Shown piece by piece: positions 1 to 8,911 of a stretch of DNA of 22,007 bases. The notes under the pieces were generated by a model. That model saw only the letters and a program-made list of their open reading frames with translations, searched no databases and was not told the DNA's origin. The stretch comes from Opitutus sp. GAS368 (GTDB lineage: Bacteria; Verrucomicrobiota; Verrucomicrobiia; Opitutales; UBA953): positions 1 to 22,007 of the forward strand of contig CAMDQP010000010.1 in assembly GCA_945906115.1 (NCBI GenBank). The letters run 5' to 3'. A program made the translations under genes and the position numbers. Position 1 is the stretch's first letter. Every line of letters starts with the position of its first letter.

Positions 1-1281
1 TGGCTCGAGCGCAAGCCGTCCGATCTCGCTGAAGTCGCCGGCAAGTATGCCAAGGACAAGCAGGACGAAGTCGCCATGGTCGCCGTCGGCGCGCTCGCCC
101 ACCTCAATCCCGCGCAGGGACTCATCGAGCTTTCCAAATCTGCTTCCGCTGTTTCGGTCGTTCGCCGTCAGGGCGCTTGGAAGGCCCTCGCCAAGTTGCC
201 CGCCGCCGGCGTCGACGCTCTGTTCGTCGAGAGCCTTAAGGCTCTTGAGAAGGCCAAGGGTGTCTCGCCGGCCGCGCTTGAGCTCCTTGACGCCGCCGCG
301 TTCCGCTCCGAGCCCTCCGTGAAGGAAGCCCTCGCCGCCACGCAGAGGGCAATCGCTGGCGGTGATGACAAACTCGCCAAGTGGCTGCCGGCGCTTGAAG
401 GCGGCGACGCCAAGAACGGCTTCGCGCTGTTCACCGCCTTGCCCGCCGGTCAGTGCCTGCGTTGTCACCGCGCGTCGGATGATTCCCATGCCGCCGGTGG
501 TGAAGCCGGTCCGAATCTTGCCGGTATCGCCAAGCGCGGCGACCGCCGTTATCTCCTCGAGTCCGTCGTAAACTCCGGCGCCGTCATCGTCGCTGGATAC
601 GGCACCGTGAACATCGACCTCGCCAATGGCGGGGCGTTGGTCGGTACCCTGATTAAGGATGAGAAGGACAACGTCGATGTCGATGTCGCCGGCAACCGCT
701 GGCGCGTGGCTCGCAAGGATATCAAGTCTATGTCCACGCCCGTCTCGGGTATGCCGGCGATGGATGCACTCACTTTGCCCGAAGTCCGCGACATGGTCGC
801 CTGGCTCGCGACGCTCGAGAAGGCGCCCAAGAAGGCCAAGGTCGCTGATCCTAAGCCGCTCGATATCTCCACGATCAAGCCCGTCGTCGCGGGTGCGAAC
901 GTCGACCCGGCCGTGATGGAACTCGGTAAGCTGGCCTTCATGACGTGCATGGCGTGCCATGGTCCGAACGCCGAAGGTACCGTCCTCGCACCCCCGCTCG
1001 CCAAGTCGAACTGGGTCAATGGCCCGGTGGAGAACCTCATCCGCATCCAGCTGCGCGGCCTGCAGGGGCCCATCACCGTTTCCGGTAAGAAGTATACGCC
1101 GCCCGTTCCCATGATGGCGCTGCCGCAGCAGAGCGACCAGCAGATCGCCGCCGTGCTGACCTATGTTCGCAATAGCTTCGGCAACTCCGCTCCGGCCGTC
1201 ACGCCTGAGCAGGTCAAGGCCCTGCGTGGCGAAGTCGGCAAGCCCATGCTGACCGAAGCCGATCTCGTCCCGGCGAAGTAA
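1..1281 (+). CDS. Di-heme cytochrome c protein with PVC-type heme-binding domain (5' partial)
   Basis: The frame is open from base 1, so the gene begins outside the window and the in-frame ATG at 76 is probably internal. The N-terminal part seen here is Ala/Leu-rich and helical, like the HEAT-type repeats that precede this domain in large PVC membrane-bound dehydrogenases. Two heme c attachment sites are visible: CLRCH (454-468) and CMACH (946-960). The region after the first site, with GPNLAGI and then YLLESVVNS, matches the heme-binding domain family described in Pirellula and Verrucomicrobium. The second site begins a C-terminal class I cytochrome c domain, with PMMALP as probable Met ligand region. 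The protein is presumably exported and periplasmic, passing electrons from a dehydrogenase. The upstream catalytic part (often a sugar or sorbosone dehydrogenase propeller) is not visible, so the substrate is unknown. The family call is strong; the substrate is open. Confidence 0.85.
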   Translation, partial: WLERKPSDLAEVAGKYAKDKQDEVAMVAVGALAHLNPAQGLIELSKSASAVSVVRRQGAWKALAKLPAAGVDALFVESLKALEKAKGVSPAALELLDAAAFRSEPSVKEALAATQRAIAGGDDKLAKWLPALEGGDAKNGFALFTALPAGQCLRCHRASDDSHAAGGEAGPNLAGIAKRGDRRYLLESVVNSGAVIVAGYGTVNIDLANGGALVGTLIKDEKDNVDVDVAGNRWRVARKDIKSMSTPVSGMPAMDALTLPEVRDMVAWLATLEKAPKKAKVADPKPLDISTIKPVVAGANVDPAVMELGKLAFMTCMACHGPNAEGTVLAPPLAKSNWVNGPVENLIRIQLRGLQGPITVSGKKYTPPVPMMALPQQSDQQIAAVLTYVRNSFGNSAPAVTPEQVKALRGEVGKPMLTEADLVPAK

Positions 1282-1303
1282 GCGTCGGGAAGTCACCCAA
1301 CAA

Positions 1304-1329
1304 AAAGCCCCGGCGGATGCCGGGGCTTT
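1304..1329. terminator. Shared intrinsic terminator between convergent genes
   Basis: A perfect 10-bp stem (AAAGCCCCGG with CCGGGGCTTT) and a 6-base loop lie 22 bases after the cytochrome stop and 21 bases beyond the fbaB stop on the other strand. The stem ends are A- and T-rich, so it can work in both directions. Confidence 0.85.
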
Positions 1330-1350
1330 GGTCAGGAGGCAGCGGTCGCC

Positions 1351-2424
<1,074 letters not shown>

Positions 2425-2506
2425 GGTGCTGGGAAGGTGGGCGTCTTTCAGGTGAACAGACCACCCCAAAAGGGCGAGTCCCGGTGCGGGCTTCAAGCCA
2501 TAATTC

Positions 2507-2538
2507 AAAAACCGCCGTAAAACCCTTAAGGGACGGCG
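2507..2538 (-). terminator. Intrinsic terminator of the sulP transcript
   Basis: Read on the minus strand, CGCCGT pairs with ACGGCG (2533-2538 with 2513-2518), then one G and five T. The loop contains the palindrome CCCTTAAGGG (2523-2532), which could form an alternative inner stem. It lies about 30 bases after the sulP stop and separates that operon from fbaB. Confidence 0.65.
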
Positions 2539-2567
2539 TGGGTTGTCCGAAAAACGGCGAGAGGAGA

Positions 2568-4427
2568 CTAAATCTGCCAATCCTCGCCCGAGGCCGAAGC
2601 AGGCTTGGGCAGTTCGGGGTGCGGGGCCGTCACGATGCGGAGGACAGCCTGACCGCCGCCGGCTAGTTCGCGGGCGCGGCGGACGGCCTTGGCCAGCGCC
2701 AGGTTCGGCTGGGCTTCATCGAAGGGAAAGACGTTCTCCGGGCCGACTGACTGGTCGAGGCCAGCGTTGACGATGATCTTCATCGTATCGGCCTTCGCCT
2801 CGCAGAGAATCAAGTGGCGGCCGTCGGACTTCAGCGTGTCGGCTAGGTCGCGAAGGAGCAGCACGCCGTTGGCGTCGAGGTAGAGCGCTTCGCGGAACTT
2901 CAGCACGAGCACCTTCAGGTTCGGATCGGCCGAGGCGCGGCGCAGGTGTTCGTGGAAGGCCTGGGTGGCGCCGAAGTGCAGGCTGCCTTCGACGTGCAGG
3001 ATCGAGATGCCCGTCGTGCCTTGGCCCTTCGGGCGTTCCTTGATTTCGCCCGTGTCGGAGAAGTCGTATTCGACGACCGCCGGGGTGGACGTCTGCTTCA
3101 GGTAAAAAGCGACGGCGACCGTGGTGCCGAGGAAGATTGCGATGTCGAGCGGGGCGAGCAGCGCCGTGGCGAAGGTGGCGAGGAAGACCGTACGGTCTTG
3201 GGCTCCAGATTTCAGGATGAGTTTGATCGCGGAGAAGTTTGCGAGCTCGAGTTCGGCGAGGATCACGAGGATCGCCAGTGTCGAGAGTGGCACGACCGCC
3301 ACCGCGGGACTGGCGAGGAAGAGGGCGCCGAGGATGAAGCCCCCGCAGAGCAGCGAGGCCATCGCGGTGCGGGCGCCGCTGGCGACGTTGAGGGCTGAGC
3401 GGCTAATCGAGCCTGAGGCCGCCATGCCCCCCGTGAAGGCGCAGGCGACGTTCGCCATCCCGAGTCCGTAGATTTCCTGGTGAAGGTCGGACGGACGGCC
3501 GGTCTTCAAGGCTGAGGCGCGGGCGTTGGCCGTCCCCTCGATGACGATTAGCACCGCGAGCGCGAGCGCTGGCGAGAAGAGCGTCGAGAGTGTGCGGCCG
3601 GAGAAATCGGGCAGGGGCAGGGCGGCCCCGGGTTGGGCGGCTTCACCGACGACTGTGACCAGTTTGGCGATACTGCCTTGGGCGTGGGCCACGTTCTGCG
3701 CGAGGATGGCTCCGACGGTCGCAACGGCGACGGCGCCGAGGATGGCTTTACCGGCTCCATACTTCGGCCGGAGAATAAAATAGGCGATGCCCGAGACGAT
3801 GGTCAGGCCTAATTCCGGATTGATGAGCGTGCGGCCCATGTGGAGCGCGTGCCAGAGCACTTCGGGTAGCGTCTCGGCGGCGTGATCGCCGGGCATGCCA
3901 AGGGCGATGGGGAGCTGGAGCGCGATGACGCGCAGGGCGGCGGCGGCGATATAGGCGGAGATTACCGTGCGCGGGACGAAGTCAGCGAAGCCGCTCAGGC
4001 GCAGCCACGAAGCGAGCAGCAGGAACAGGCCCGTCATCAGCACCAAGGTCGGGAGCGCCGAGGCGCGCAGTTCGGGGTTGGTGGCGCCGAGCGTGGCGAA
4101 GGAGCCGAGCAGCAAGGCCGCCGTGGCGTTGGTCGGCCCGGCGGAGAGATTAGCCGAGCCGCTGAAGAGCGGGGCCACCGCGGCGGCGACGCCGCAGCCG
4201 ACGAGTCCGCACCAGATCGGTAGGCCGGCCTTCATGGCGAAGGCCATCGACATCGGGAAGGCGAGGAGTGCGACGTTCAGGCCGGCGACGAGGTCCGCCT
4301 TGAAAGTCGGTCCGTCCATCGAGCGGACGACGCCGACGATAGGAAGGGACTTCGGGCGAGGCCGGGCCGCGAGCTGGCGACCGAAGGAACCGAGGGCGGA
4401 GAAGAAACTGAGGAGGCCACTGCGCAC
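2568..4427 (-). CDS. SulP-family inorganic anion transporter with C-terminal STAS domain
   Basis: A 619-aa inner-membrane protein of the SLC26/SulP family, which carries sulfate, bicarbonate or other anions; the substrate cannot be read from sequence. Hydrophobic segments run from about residue 45 to 445. The SulP hallmark SGSISRSALNVASGARTA lies near 338-355, and SAGPTNATAALLLGSF (95-110) is the usual TM3 region. A STAS domain occupies about 472-585. Its conserved loop reads YLDANG (516-521), with Asn where many STAS domains have a Ser or Thr. The start is uncertain: the ATG at 4427 adds 37 residues before MDGPTFKADLVAGL, and the internal ATG at 4319 would give a more usual N-terminus. It is the last gene of the kinase-clpS-DUF2017 run, 48 bases after its neighbour, and is followed by a terminator. 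Confidence 0.92.
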   Translation of the reverse strand: MRSGLLSFFSALGSFGRQLAARPRPKSLPIVGVVRSMDGPTFKADLVAGLNVALLAFPMSMAFAMKAGLPIWCGLVGCGVAAAVAPLFSGSANLSAGPTNATAALLLGSFATLGATNPELRASALPTLVLMTGLFLLLASWLRLSGFADFVPRTVISAYIAAAALRVIALQLPIALGMPGDHAAETLPEVLWHALHMGRTLINPELGLTIVSGIAYFILRPKYGAGKAILGAVAVATVGAILAQNVAHAQGSIAKLVTVVGEAAQPGAALPLPDFSGRTLSTLFSPALALAVLIVIEGTANARASALKTGRPSDLHQEIYGLGMANVACAFTGGMAASGSISRSALNVASGARTAMASLLCGGFILGALFLASPAVAVVPLSTLAILVILAELELANFSAIKLILKSGAQDRTVFLATFATALLAPLDIAIFLGTTVAVAFYLKQTSTPAVVEYDFSDTGEIKERPKGQGTTGISILHVEGSLHFGATQAFHEHLRRASADPNLKVLVLKFREALYLDANGVLLLRDLADTLKSDGRHLILCEAKADTMKIIVNAGLDQSVGPENVFPFDEAQPNLALAKAVRRARELAGGGQAVLRIVTAPHPELPKPASASGEDWQI

Positions 4428-4475
4428 ATCCTGTTTGTTGCGGGTCAGGAGCGGACGTTCAACCGATTTCGTCGC

Positions 4476-4940
4476 TCAGTCGAAGGCCTCGGGGCAGAGC
4501 TGTGAGATGAGCGACTGCTGGAGGAGACCAAAGCAGGCGTAGCAGGCGAGGGCGTGGCGTTTTTCGGTCGGCAGGGACTCGTCGTCGATGTCCTCGGAGC
4601 TTTCCAGCTGGGCGTCGGTGATGTCGGCGAAGACCAGGTCGCGGAGAGCCATTCGCACGGCGGAGAGGGAGCGGAGGAAGGCCTGGGCCTGGGCTTCGTT
4701 GGGGAGCACGATTACGGCCGGGTCCCCCTTGGCGCTGGCGAAGGCCACGGCGAGTAGGCGGGCCTCCTCGGAGGCCTGCGCGGTGAGCGTCTCGACCCAG
4801 AAACTCGCAATCTCCTCGTCGTTGCCGGGCACATTGGCACGGTTGACCGACACGCGGGCGGCCGCTGGGGCGATGAGCCGGAGCAGGTCGGAGAGCACCG
4901 TGCGCGCCTCCTGGGTCATACTCAGGCGCAGTTCAGCCAT
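4476..4940 (-). CDS. Small DUF2017-like protein next to clpS
   Basis: A 154-aa predicted soluble protein with no signal peptide or membrane segment. It is acidic and largely helical. The middle part (VIVLPNEAQAQAFLRSLSAVRMALRDL) resembles the end of DUF2017 proteins, a family of unknown function that sits beside clpS in actinobacteria. That resemblance and the position are the basis for the name. The C-terminal part has a CYACFGLLQQSLI segment with two cysteines. The start ATG at 4940 overlaps the clpS stop by 8 bases (ATGGCTGA), which indicates translational coupling; the frame extends to 5093, but that part only overlaps clpS. A role in ClpS/Clp proteolysis is inference from context alone. 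Confidence 0.7.
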   Translation of the reverse strand: MAELRLSMTQEARTVLSDLLRLIAPAAARVSVNRANVPGNDEEIASFWVETLTAQASEEARLLAVAFASAKGDPAVIVLPNEAQAQAFLRSLSAVRMALRDLVFADITDAQLESSEDIDDESLPTEKRHALACYACFGLLQQSLISQLCPEAFD

Positions 4941-5220
4941 CTTTCTCGAGAAGGGAGTTGAGGTGCCATTGCTGCAGCTCCAGTGCGAGCATCTCGGCGC
5001 GTTCGCGATCGCCGGTCCACACAGTCGCGCGACCTTCGGCGTGGATGGCGCGCATGAGCTTCTTGGCTTCGGCGGCGCTGATGCGCAGTACACTCATGAA
5101 GGCCACGACAACGTAAGCCTGGTAGTTGATGGGATCGTTAAGCACGACGACGTTCCATTTAGGCGCCGCCGAGACCAGCGTCTCAGTCTTGATTTCGGGT
5201 TTGAGTTTCGGCTTGGCCAT
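4933..5220 (-). CDS. clpS: ATP-dependent Clp protease adaptor ClpS
   Basis: A 95-aa cytosolic adaptor that delivers proteins with N-terminal destabilising residues to the ClpA(C)P protease. The core is complete: WNVVVLNDPINY (22-33) carries the Asn28-Asp29 pair, and MRAIHAEGRA (56-65) carries His60. These match the residues that hold the substrate alpha-amino group in E. coli ClpS (N34, D35, H66, recalled). A flexible N-terminal stretch of about 20 residues precedes the fold, as usual. The start ATG lies 38 bases inside the 3' end of the histidine kinase gene, and the stop overlaps the next gene, so it should be co-translated with both. No clpA or clpP is in the window. Confidence 0.93.
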   Translation of the reverse strand: MAKPKLKPEIKTETLVSAAPKWNVVVLNDPINYQAYVVVAFMSVLRISAAEAKKLMRAIHAEGRATVWTGDRERAEMLALELQQWHLNSLLEKDG

Positions 5221-7825
5221 CAGGGCTCAGGTCAGAACGAGACTGTAGCGTCTCGCGCAGTTTCTGCAAGCCGTCGATGAGCTCATCCGTCCGGGCGCGG
5301 GCCGAGGTCTCGGTCGGCTGGCGTTCGATCTGGTTCGCGAGGCGGGCGAGGCCGGTGCAGGCCATCAGAGAAAGCATGCCTTTGGCCCCGTGGGCTTCGC
5401 GGCTGAGGGCGTCTGGCTCCGAGGAGTCGCGGGCGACGCAGAGGCGGGTGATGATGTCCTCGGCGTGCCGGAGGAAGGCCCGGGCGGCGGCCTTGAGGTC
5501 CTCGGCATCCTCGGTTTCGGCGGCCTCGAGGTTGGCCGCGAACTCGTCGTCCCGGACGCGTCCAAGGGCGGCTTCTTGGCTGGCGGCGAGAAGCTCCAGC
5601 TTTTCGAGCAATTCAGCGCCCCGGACCGGCTTGGCGAGGTAGGCGTCGAAGCCGGCGGCCTCGCAGCGAGCGCGATCCAGCTCCTGGGTCATGGCGGTGA
5701 GGGCCAGGAGCGAGGTGCGACGGCGACCCCGGGCCTGTTCCTCGGCGCGGATGGCGGTGGCGACGGACAGCCCGTCCATGATCGGCATCTGAATGTCGAG
5801 GATCGCGACGTCGAATTCTTTGGTGCGCCAGAGGTCTAGGGCGGCGGACCCATCGACCGTGGCGCTGACATCGTGGCCGGCGCGGCGGAGGCGGGCGCTA
5901 GCGACCTCGCGGTTGACTTCATTGTCTTCGGCGAGGAGCACGCGGAGGCTGCGGGAGGCTCGGGGGGCGCCGTGGGCTGGCTCGTGTTCGTCGCGGACTG
6001 GGGCTTCGGTGCTAAAGCGAGTCCAGAGGGCCGTGAGCGTGACCGGGCGGAAGAGCTGGGCCTGGCTGCGGAATTCGACTTCGGAAGAGGTTACCAGGAT
6101 GATCTGTTCGCGAGGGAAGGCCGGGAGGCGCGGGCTGACGTCTTCGGGTAGGTCGATGATCGCCCGGCTGAAGGGGTTCTCGGCGGCGGCCGCGGCGGCC
6201 CAGAGCGCTTCGGCGTCTTCGTAGGTCTCCGTCTGTTCGCATTCCGCGCCCCAATAGGTCAGCGACTCGGCGAACCATTGGCGGACGGCGGGGTCGCCGG
6301 CGACGAGCAGAATCCGCTGGCCGGCGAGCTTAGGCTGGGGCGGCGGCGTAAAGGCCGGGTTGGGTTCGACCATGACCGTCGCGGCGAAACTCGAGCCGGT
6401 GCCGACTTCGCTCATTACTTTCATGTAGCCGTCCATCGCCTGCGTGAGGCTGCGGACGATGGTCAGGCCGAGGCCCGTGCCGCCGAAACGGCGGGTCGTC
6501 GAGGCGTCGGCCTGCGTGAACGGCTCGAAGATGCTCTCGAGTTGGTCGCCCGGGATGCCAATGCCCGTGTCGCGGACGGTGAGTTGTGCCCGGAGTCGGC
6601 CGTTACGTTCCTCGAATTCGAGTTCCGCGTGGACGTGGCCGTTCTCGGTGAACTTCACCGCGTTACCGACGAGGTTGGCGATGATACGGCGGAACTTGAT
6701 TGGGTCGCCGAGCACGGACTGGGGGGAGTCGGCCTTGACGAGGGCGGCGAGTTCGACGCCCTTGCGGCCCGCCTGGTGCTGGAACTGGGCGGTCACTTCC
6801 TCGAGGGCGCGGACGGGGTTGAAGGGGATGTTCTCAATCGTCACGTTGCCGCGGTCGAGCCGGGAGAAATCGAGCACGTCGCGGACGGTGTCTTCGAGTT
6901 CGCTGGCGCAGGACTGGATCTTGCGCAGCACGTCCGGCGAAAGCGGCGCCGCCAGCTCCAGGTTCGTCTCGCAAAGGCCTTGGATGGCGTTGATTGGGTT
7001 ACGGATCTCGTGCGTCACGTTGGCGACGAACTGCCATTTGGCGGCGGCCACCTCTTCAGCTTTTTCGAGCGCAATGCGTAGGCGGTTATGTTCATCGACC
7101 GATTCCGTGATGTTGACCGCAAAGGTCAGGAGTCCGTTGGGCAGGCCGCCGCCGCCCTTGATGCGTTCGTGGACGACGCGGACGAGGCGCGAGCGGCTGT
7201 CCAGAGTCTCGAAGTGCATGACCGCATGGAGCACGCGTTGCCCGGTACGGATCACTTCCTCATCGAACTGCCGGAACTGGTTGGCTGTGCGGGCCGAGAG
7301 GATGTCGGCCAGCGCGAGGTCGGCCACGTAGCCGCGGTAGGGCAGGGCGAGGAACTCATCGAGGCTGCGACTGGTATGCAGGATGCGCCCCTGGAGGTCG
7401 CGGAAGATGATGAAGTCGGGCGAATTTTCAATGAGCGTGCGGGCGAGGCTCATGCCGGAACGAGGTGTGAGGATTGGGGCGCCGTTGACCTGCGGGTCTT
7501 CGGCGAAGATGAGCCAGACTTGGCGATCGAACTTCGGGTCGGGCTGCAGGATAATTTTGGCGGCGCGGATCGGTTCGCCGGCGTTGACGTTACGGACCTC
7601 GAGCATCCCGCTCCAGGCGGACCAGCGGGCGGCGGAGTGGAGCAAGGTGGAGGCGGCCAGACCGTTCTCGAGTTCGAGGAAGAGTTTGTCGATATTCATG
7701 CCCGCCTGGACCTTCTGACCGACCGCGCGGTCGACGAGCGGGTTGGCAAAAAGAATCTCACCCTTGCGGCTGCAGACCAGGAAGGGCCAGGGAAGGAGGT
7801 CGGGTAATGTGGTGAGGTCCGCCAT
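5183..7825 (-). CDS. Soluble hybrid sensor histidine kinase (PAS-PAS-HisKA-HATPase-REC-REC-HPt)
   Basis: An 880-aa multi-step phosphorelay kinase with no membrane segment, so it probably senses a cytoplasmic signal. Two PAS-like domains lie at about 10-110 and 128-245. The HisKA domain (about 255-325) has phospho-acceptor His272 in NVTHEIRNP. The HATPase domain (about 370-485) has an N box around 384-391, DTGIGIP (419-425) and GGTGLGL (448-454). A degenerate receiver follows (about 503-605): it keeps Asp558 but lacks the acidic pair and has Arg where the switch Lys is expected. A complete receiver (about 627-745) has Glu633/Asp634, Asp677, Thr710 and Lys732. A C-terminal HPt domain has His812 in REAHGAKG. 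The expected output regulator is not adjacent. It leads the operon with clpS, whose start overlaps its 3' end. The start follows a pyrimidine-rich leader with no Shine-Dalgarno. Confidence 0.93.
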   Translation of the reverse strand: MADLTTLPDLLPWPFLVCSRKGEILFANPLVDRAVGQKVQAGMNIDKLFLELENGLAASTLLHSAARWSAWSGMLEVRNVNAGEPIRAAKIILQPDPKFDRQVWLIFAEDPQVNGAPILTPRSGMSLARTLIENSPDFIIFRDLQGRILHTSRSLDEFLALPYRGYVADLALADILSARTANQFRQFDEEVIRTGQRVLHAVMHFETLDSRSRLVRVVHERIKGGGGLPNGLLTFAVNITESVDEHNRLRIALEKAEEVAAAKWQFVANVTHEIRNPINAIQGLCETNLELAAPLSPDVLRKIQSCASELEDTVRDVLDFSRLDRGNVTIENIPFNPVRALEEVTAQFQHQAGRKGVELAALVKADSPQSVLGDPIKFRRIIANLVGNAVKFTENGHVHAELEFEERNGRLRAQLTVRDTGIGIPGDQLESIFEPFTQADASTTRRFGGTGLGLTIVRSLTQAMDGYMKVMSEVGTGSSFAATVMVEPNPAFTPPPQPKLAGQRILLVAGDPAVRQWFAESLTYWGAECEQTETYEDAEALWAAAAAAENPFSRAIIDLPEDVSPRLPAFPREQIILVTSSEVEFRSQAQLFRPVTLTALWTRFSTEAPVRDEHEPAHGAPRASRSLRVLLAEDNEVNREVASARLRRAGHDVSATVDGSAALDLWRTKEFDVAILDIQMPIMDGLSVATAIRAEEQARGRRRTSLLALTAMTQELDRARCEAAGFDAYLAKPVRGAELLEKLELLAASQEAALGRVRDDEFAANLEAAETEDAEDLKAAARAFLRHAEDIITRLCVARDSSEPDALSREAHGAKGMLSLMACTGLARLANQIERQPTETSARARTDELIDGLQKLRETLQSRSDLSPDGQAETQTRNQD

Positions 7826-7901
7826 CGGTGAAGGGGAAGGATGGAGGGTCTTTTCGGGGGGGACAATCCTCCATGTGCTAGGGGGAAGGCTCTAACTACG
7901 A

Positions 7902-7928
7902 GGGGTAGGGGTGGGGACAGGGACTGGG
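7902..7928 (+). other. Putative G-quadruplex motif upstream of the kinase gene
   Basis: Five runs of three or four G (7902-7905, 7908-7911, 7913-7916, 7920-7922, 7926-7928) with loops of 1-3 bases lie in the spacer between the histidine kinase start and the tRNA terminator. The run is on the strand opposite to the kinase mRNA. It fits the usual G3+N1-7 rule; folding is not shown. Confidence 0.5.
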
Positions 7929-7980
7929 ACTGGCGGGTTGTAGTTGATAAGTAGATACATGGGGGATCGGATTAAACGGA

Positions 7981-8003
7981 CGACCCCGGGGTCGCCGGGG
8001 TCG
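7981..8003 (-). terminator. Terminator-like hairpin after tRNA-Leu
   Basis: A perfect 9-bp stem (CGACCCCGG with CCGGGGTCG) with a 5-base loop lies 11 bases downstream of the tRNA 3' end on the minus strand. Only a short T-rich stretch follows. Confidence 0.65.
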
Positions 8004-8014
8004 TGTCTTGCTTT

Positions 8015-8099
8015 TGGTGCTCAGGAAGGGACTTGAACCCTTACGCTTTAGGGGCACTGGAACCTGAATCCAGCGTGTCTGCCATTCCACCACCTGAGC
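8015..8099 (-). tRNA. tRNA-Leu(CAG)
   Basis: An 85-nt tRNA including an encoded CCA (8015-8017). The acceptor stem is GCTCAGG with CCTGAGC, discriminator A. The D-arm region is GGTGGAATGGCAGACAC, typical of tRNA-Leu. The anticodon stem CTGGA/TCCAG encloses loop TTCAGGT with anticodon CAG (plus-strand 8064-8066), reading CUG. A class II long variable region and the T arm AAGGG-TTCAAGT-CCCTT follow. It lies 47 bases downstream of the GNAT gene on the same strand. Confidence 0.95.
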
Positions 8100-8146
8100 A
8101 TTAAAGCGGATAGGTGAGCAAAGGGTTAGCCCTCGCTCTGTCAAGG

Positions 8147-8647
8147 TCAGGGCTGGCGCAGGGCTTTCAGCATGTAGACACAATCGAGTTTCTGGCCGAA
8201 TTTGTGTCCCACGCCGCGCAGCAGGCCGGCTTGCTCGAAGCCCAGTGCGGCGTGGAGGCGCAGGCTGGGGGTCTGTTCGCCCGAGATGCGGGCGATCACG
8301 GAGCTGTGGCCGATGGCCTCCGCGCGGAGGAGGAGCTCCTGCAGCATCCTCTTGCCCAGGCCTTTGCCGTGCAGGGTGTGGTCGATGAAGATCGAGTCCT
8401 CGACTGTGGCGGACCACCCTTGGCGGGTGTTATAGGTCGAAAGGGAGCCCCAACCGACCACTTTACCCTCTAATTCGATGACAAGGGCCGGATGGGCTGG
8501 GCTGCGGCTCTTTAGCCAGGTGGCCCTTCCTTTATCGGTCTCCTCGGTCAGGTGCCAGGTACAGGTGCTGGTCCGGACGTAGTGGTTATAGATGGCGTTG
8601 ATCGCCTGGATATCGGCCGGCAAGGCGGGGCGGACGCGTGTTTCCAT
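8147..8647 (-). CDS. GNAT-family N-acetyltransferase (phosphinothricin acetyltransferase-like)
   Basis: A 166-aa cytosolic acetyltransferase that would use acetyl-CoA to modify an amine. The N-terminus (RPALPADIQAINAIYNHYV) followed by a TST.TWHLTEE stretch is like the Pat/Bar/YncA subgroup. The acetyl-CoA binding motif A is seen as HTLHGKGLGKRMLQELL near residue 91. ASN-type end signals (LRLHAALGFEQAGLLRGVGHKFG) follow, ending in the DCVYMLKAL strand. YncA-type members often act on methionine sulfone or sulfoximine, and many members have no known substrate, so no symbol is given. The gene stands alone on the minus strand; tRNA-Leu is downstream, and the bL36-bL31 pair diverges upstream with a 116-base spacer. 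Confidence 0.88.
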   Translation of the reverse strand: METRVRPALPADIQAINAIYNHYVRTSTCTWHLTEETDKGRATWLKSRSPAHPALVIELEGKVVGWGSLSTYNTRQGWSATVEDSIFIDHTLHGKGLGKRMLQELLLRAEAIGHSSVIARISGEQTPSLRLHAALGFEQAGLLRGVGHKFGQKLDCVYMLKALRQP

Positions 8648-8698
8648 ACCCTGAAGTCATAGCCCGAACGAAAGCTTAAACAAGCACAGGAAATCCCG

Positions 8699-8727
8699 TT
8701 GACAGTCGGTCGCAGGTTACCTTTGTT
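8699..8727 (+). promoter_or_regulatory. Candidate promoter of the bL36-bL31 operon
   Basis: A perfect -35 hexamer TTGACA (8699-8704), a 17-base spacer and a weak -10 TTTGTT (8722-8727) lie 37 bases before the bL36 ATG. I did not see a convincing Zur-type palindrome overlapping it. Confidence 0.4.
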
Positions 8728-8763
8728 GGCCGACCTGCCGTTGCTTAAACGGCTCTCCCGACC

Positions 8764-8889
8764 ATGAAAGTCTCCTCCTCCCTCAAGTCGCTGAAGAAGC
8801 GCCACCCGAATTGCCAAGTAGTTCGCCGCAAGGGCCGTATCTACGTGATCAACAAGACGCACCCTCGCTACAAGGCGCGTCAGGGCTAA
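8764..8889 (+). CDS. rpmJ: Ribosomal protein bL36, zinc-independent type
   Basis: A 41-aa large-subunit ribosomal protein (MKVSSSLKSLKKRH..., ending RYKARQG). It is the C-minus or type B form, close to E. coli YkgO as recalled. The classic zinc ligands are mostly lost: His14 and Cys17 stand where the first CxxC would be, while the later Cys and His are Asn30 and Tyr36. The ATG follows CCGACC with no Shine-Dalgarno. The bL31 gene begins 22 bases after its stop, so the two should be co-transcribed. Whether this is the only bL36 gene or a zinc-starvation paralogue cannot be told from this window. Confidence 0.96.
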   Translation: MKVSSSLKSLKKRHPNCQVVRRKGRIYVINKTHPRYKARQG

Positions 8890-8911
8890 CCCCTAGCAAA
8901 CCCCCTATTTT

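Noticed and set aside
7981..8003. GC-rich palindrome considered as an attachment site beside the tRNA
   Set aside because: No integrase, no repeat of the tRNA 3' end and no foreign-looking genes are nearby; a terminator explains it.
7896..8417. 173-codon open frame on the minus strand across the tRNA and GNAT gene
   Set aside because: It runs through tRNA-Leu and the other frame of the GNAT gene, so it cannot be a normal gene.
8699..8763. Zur operator before rpmJ
   Set aside because: The imperfect GGTCGCAGG / CGACCTGCC similarity does not form a good palindrome and does not match a Zur box as I know it.
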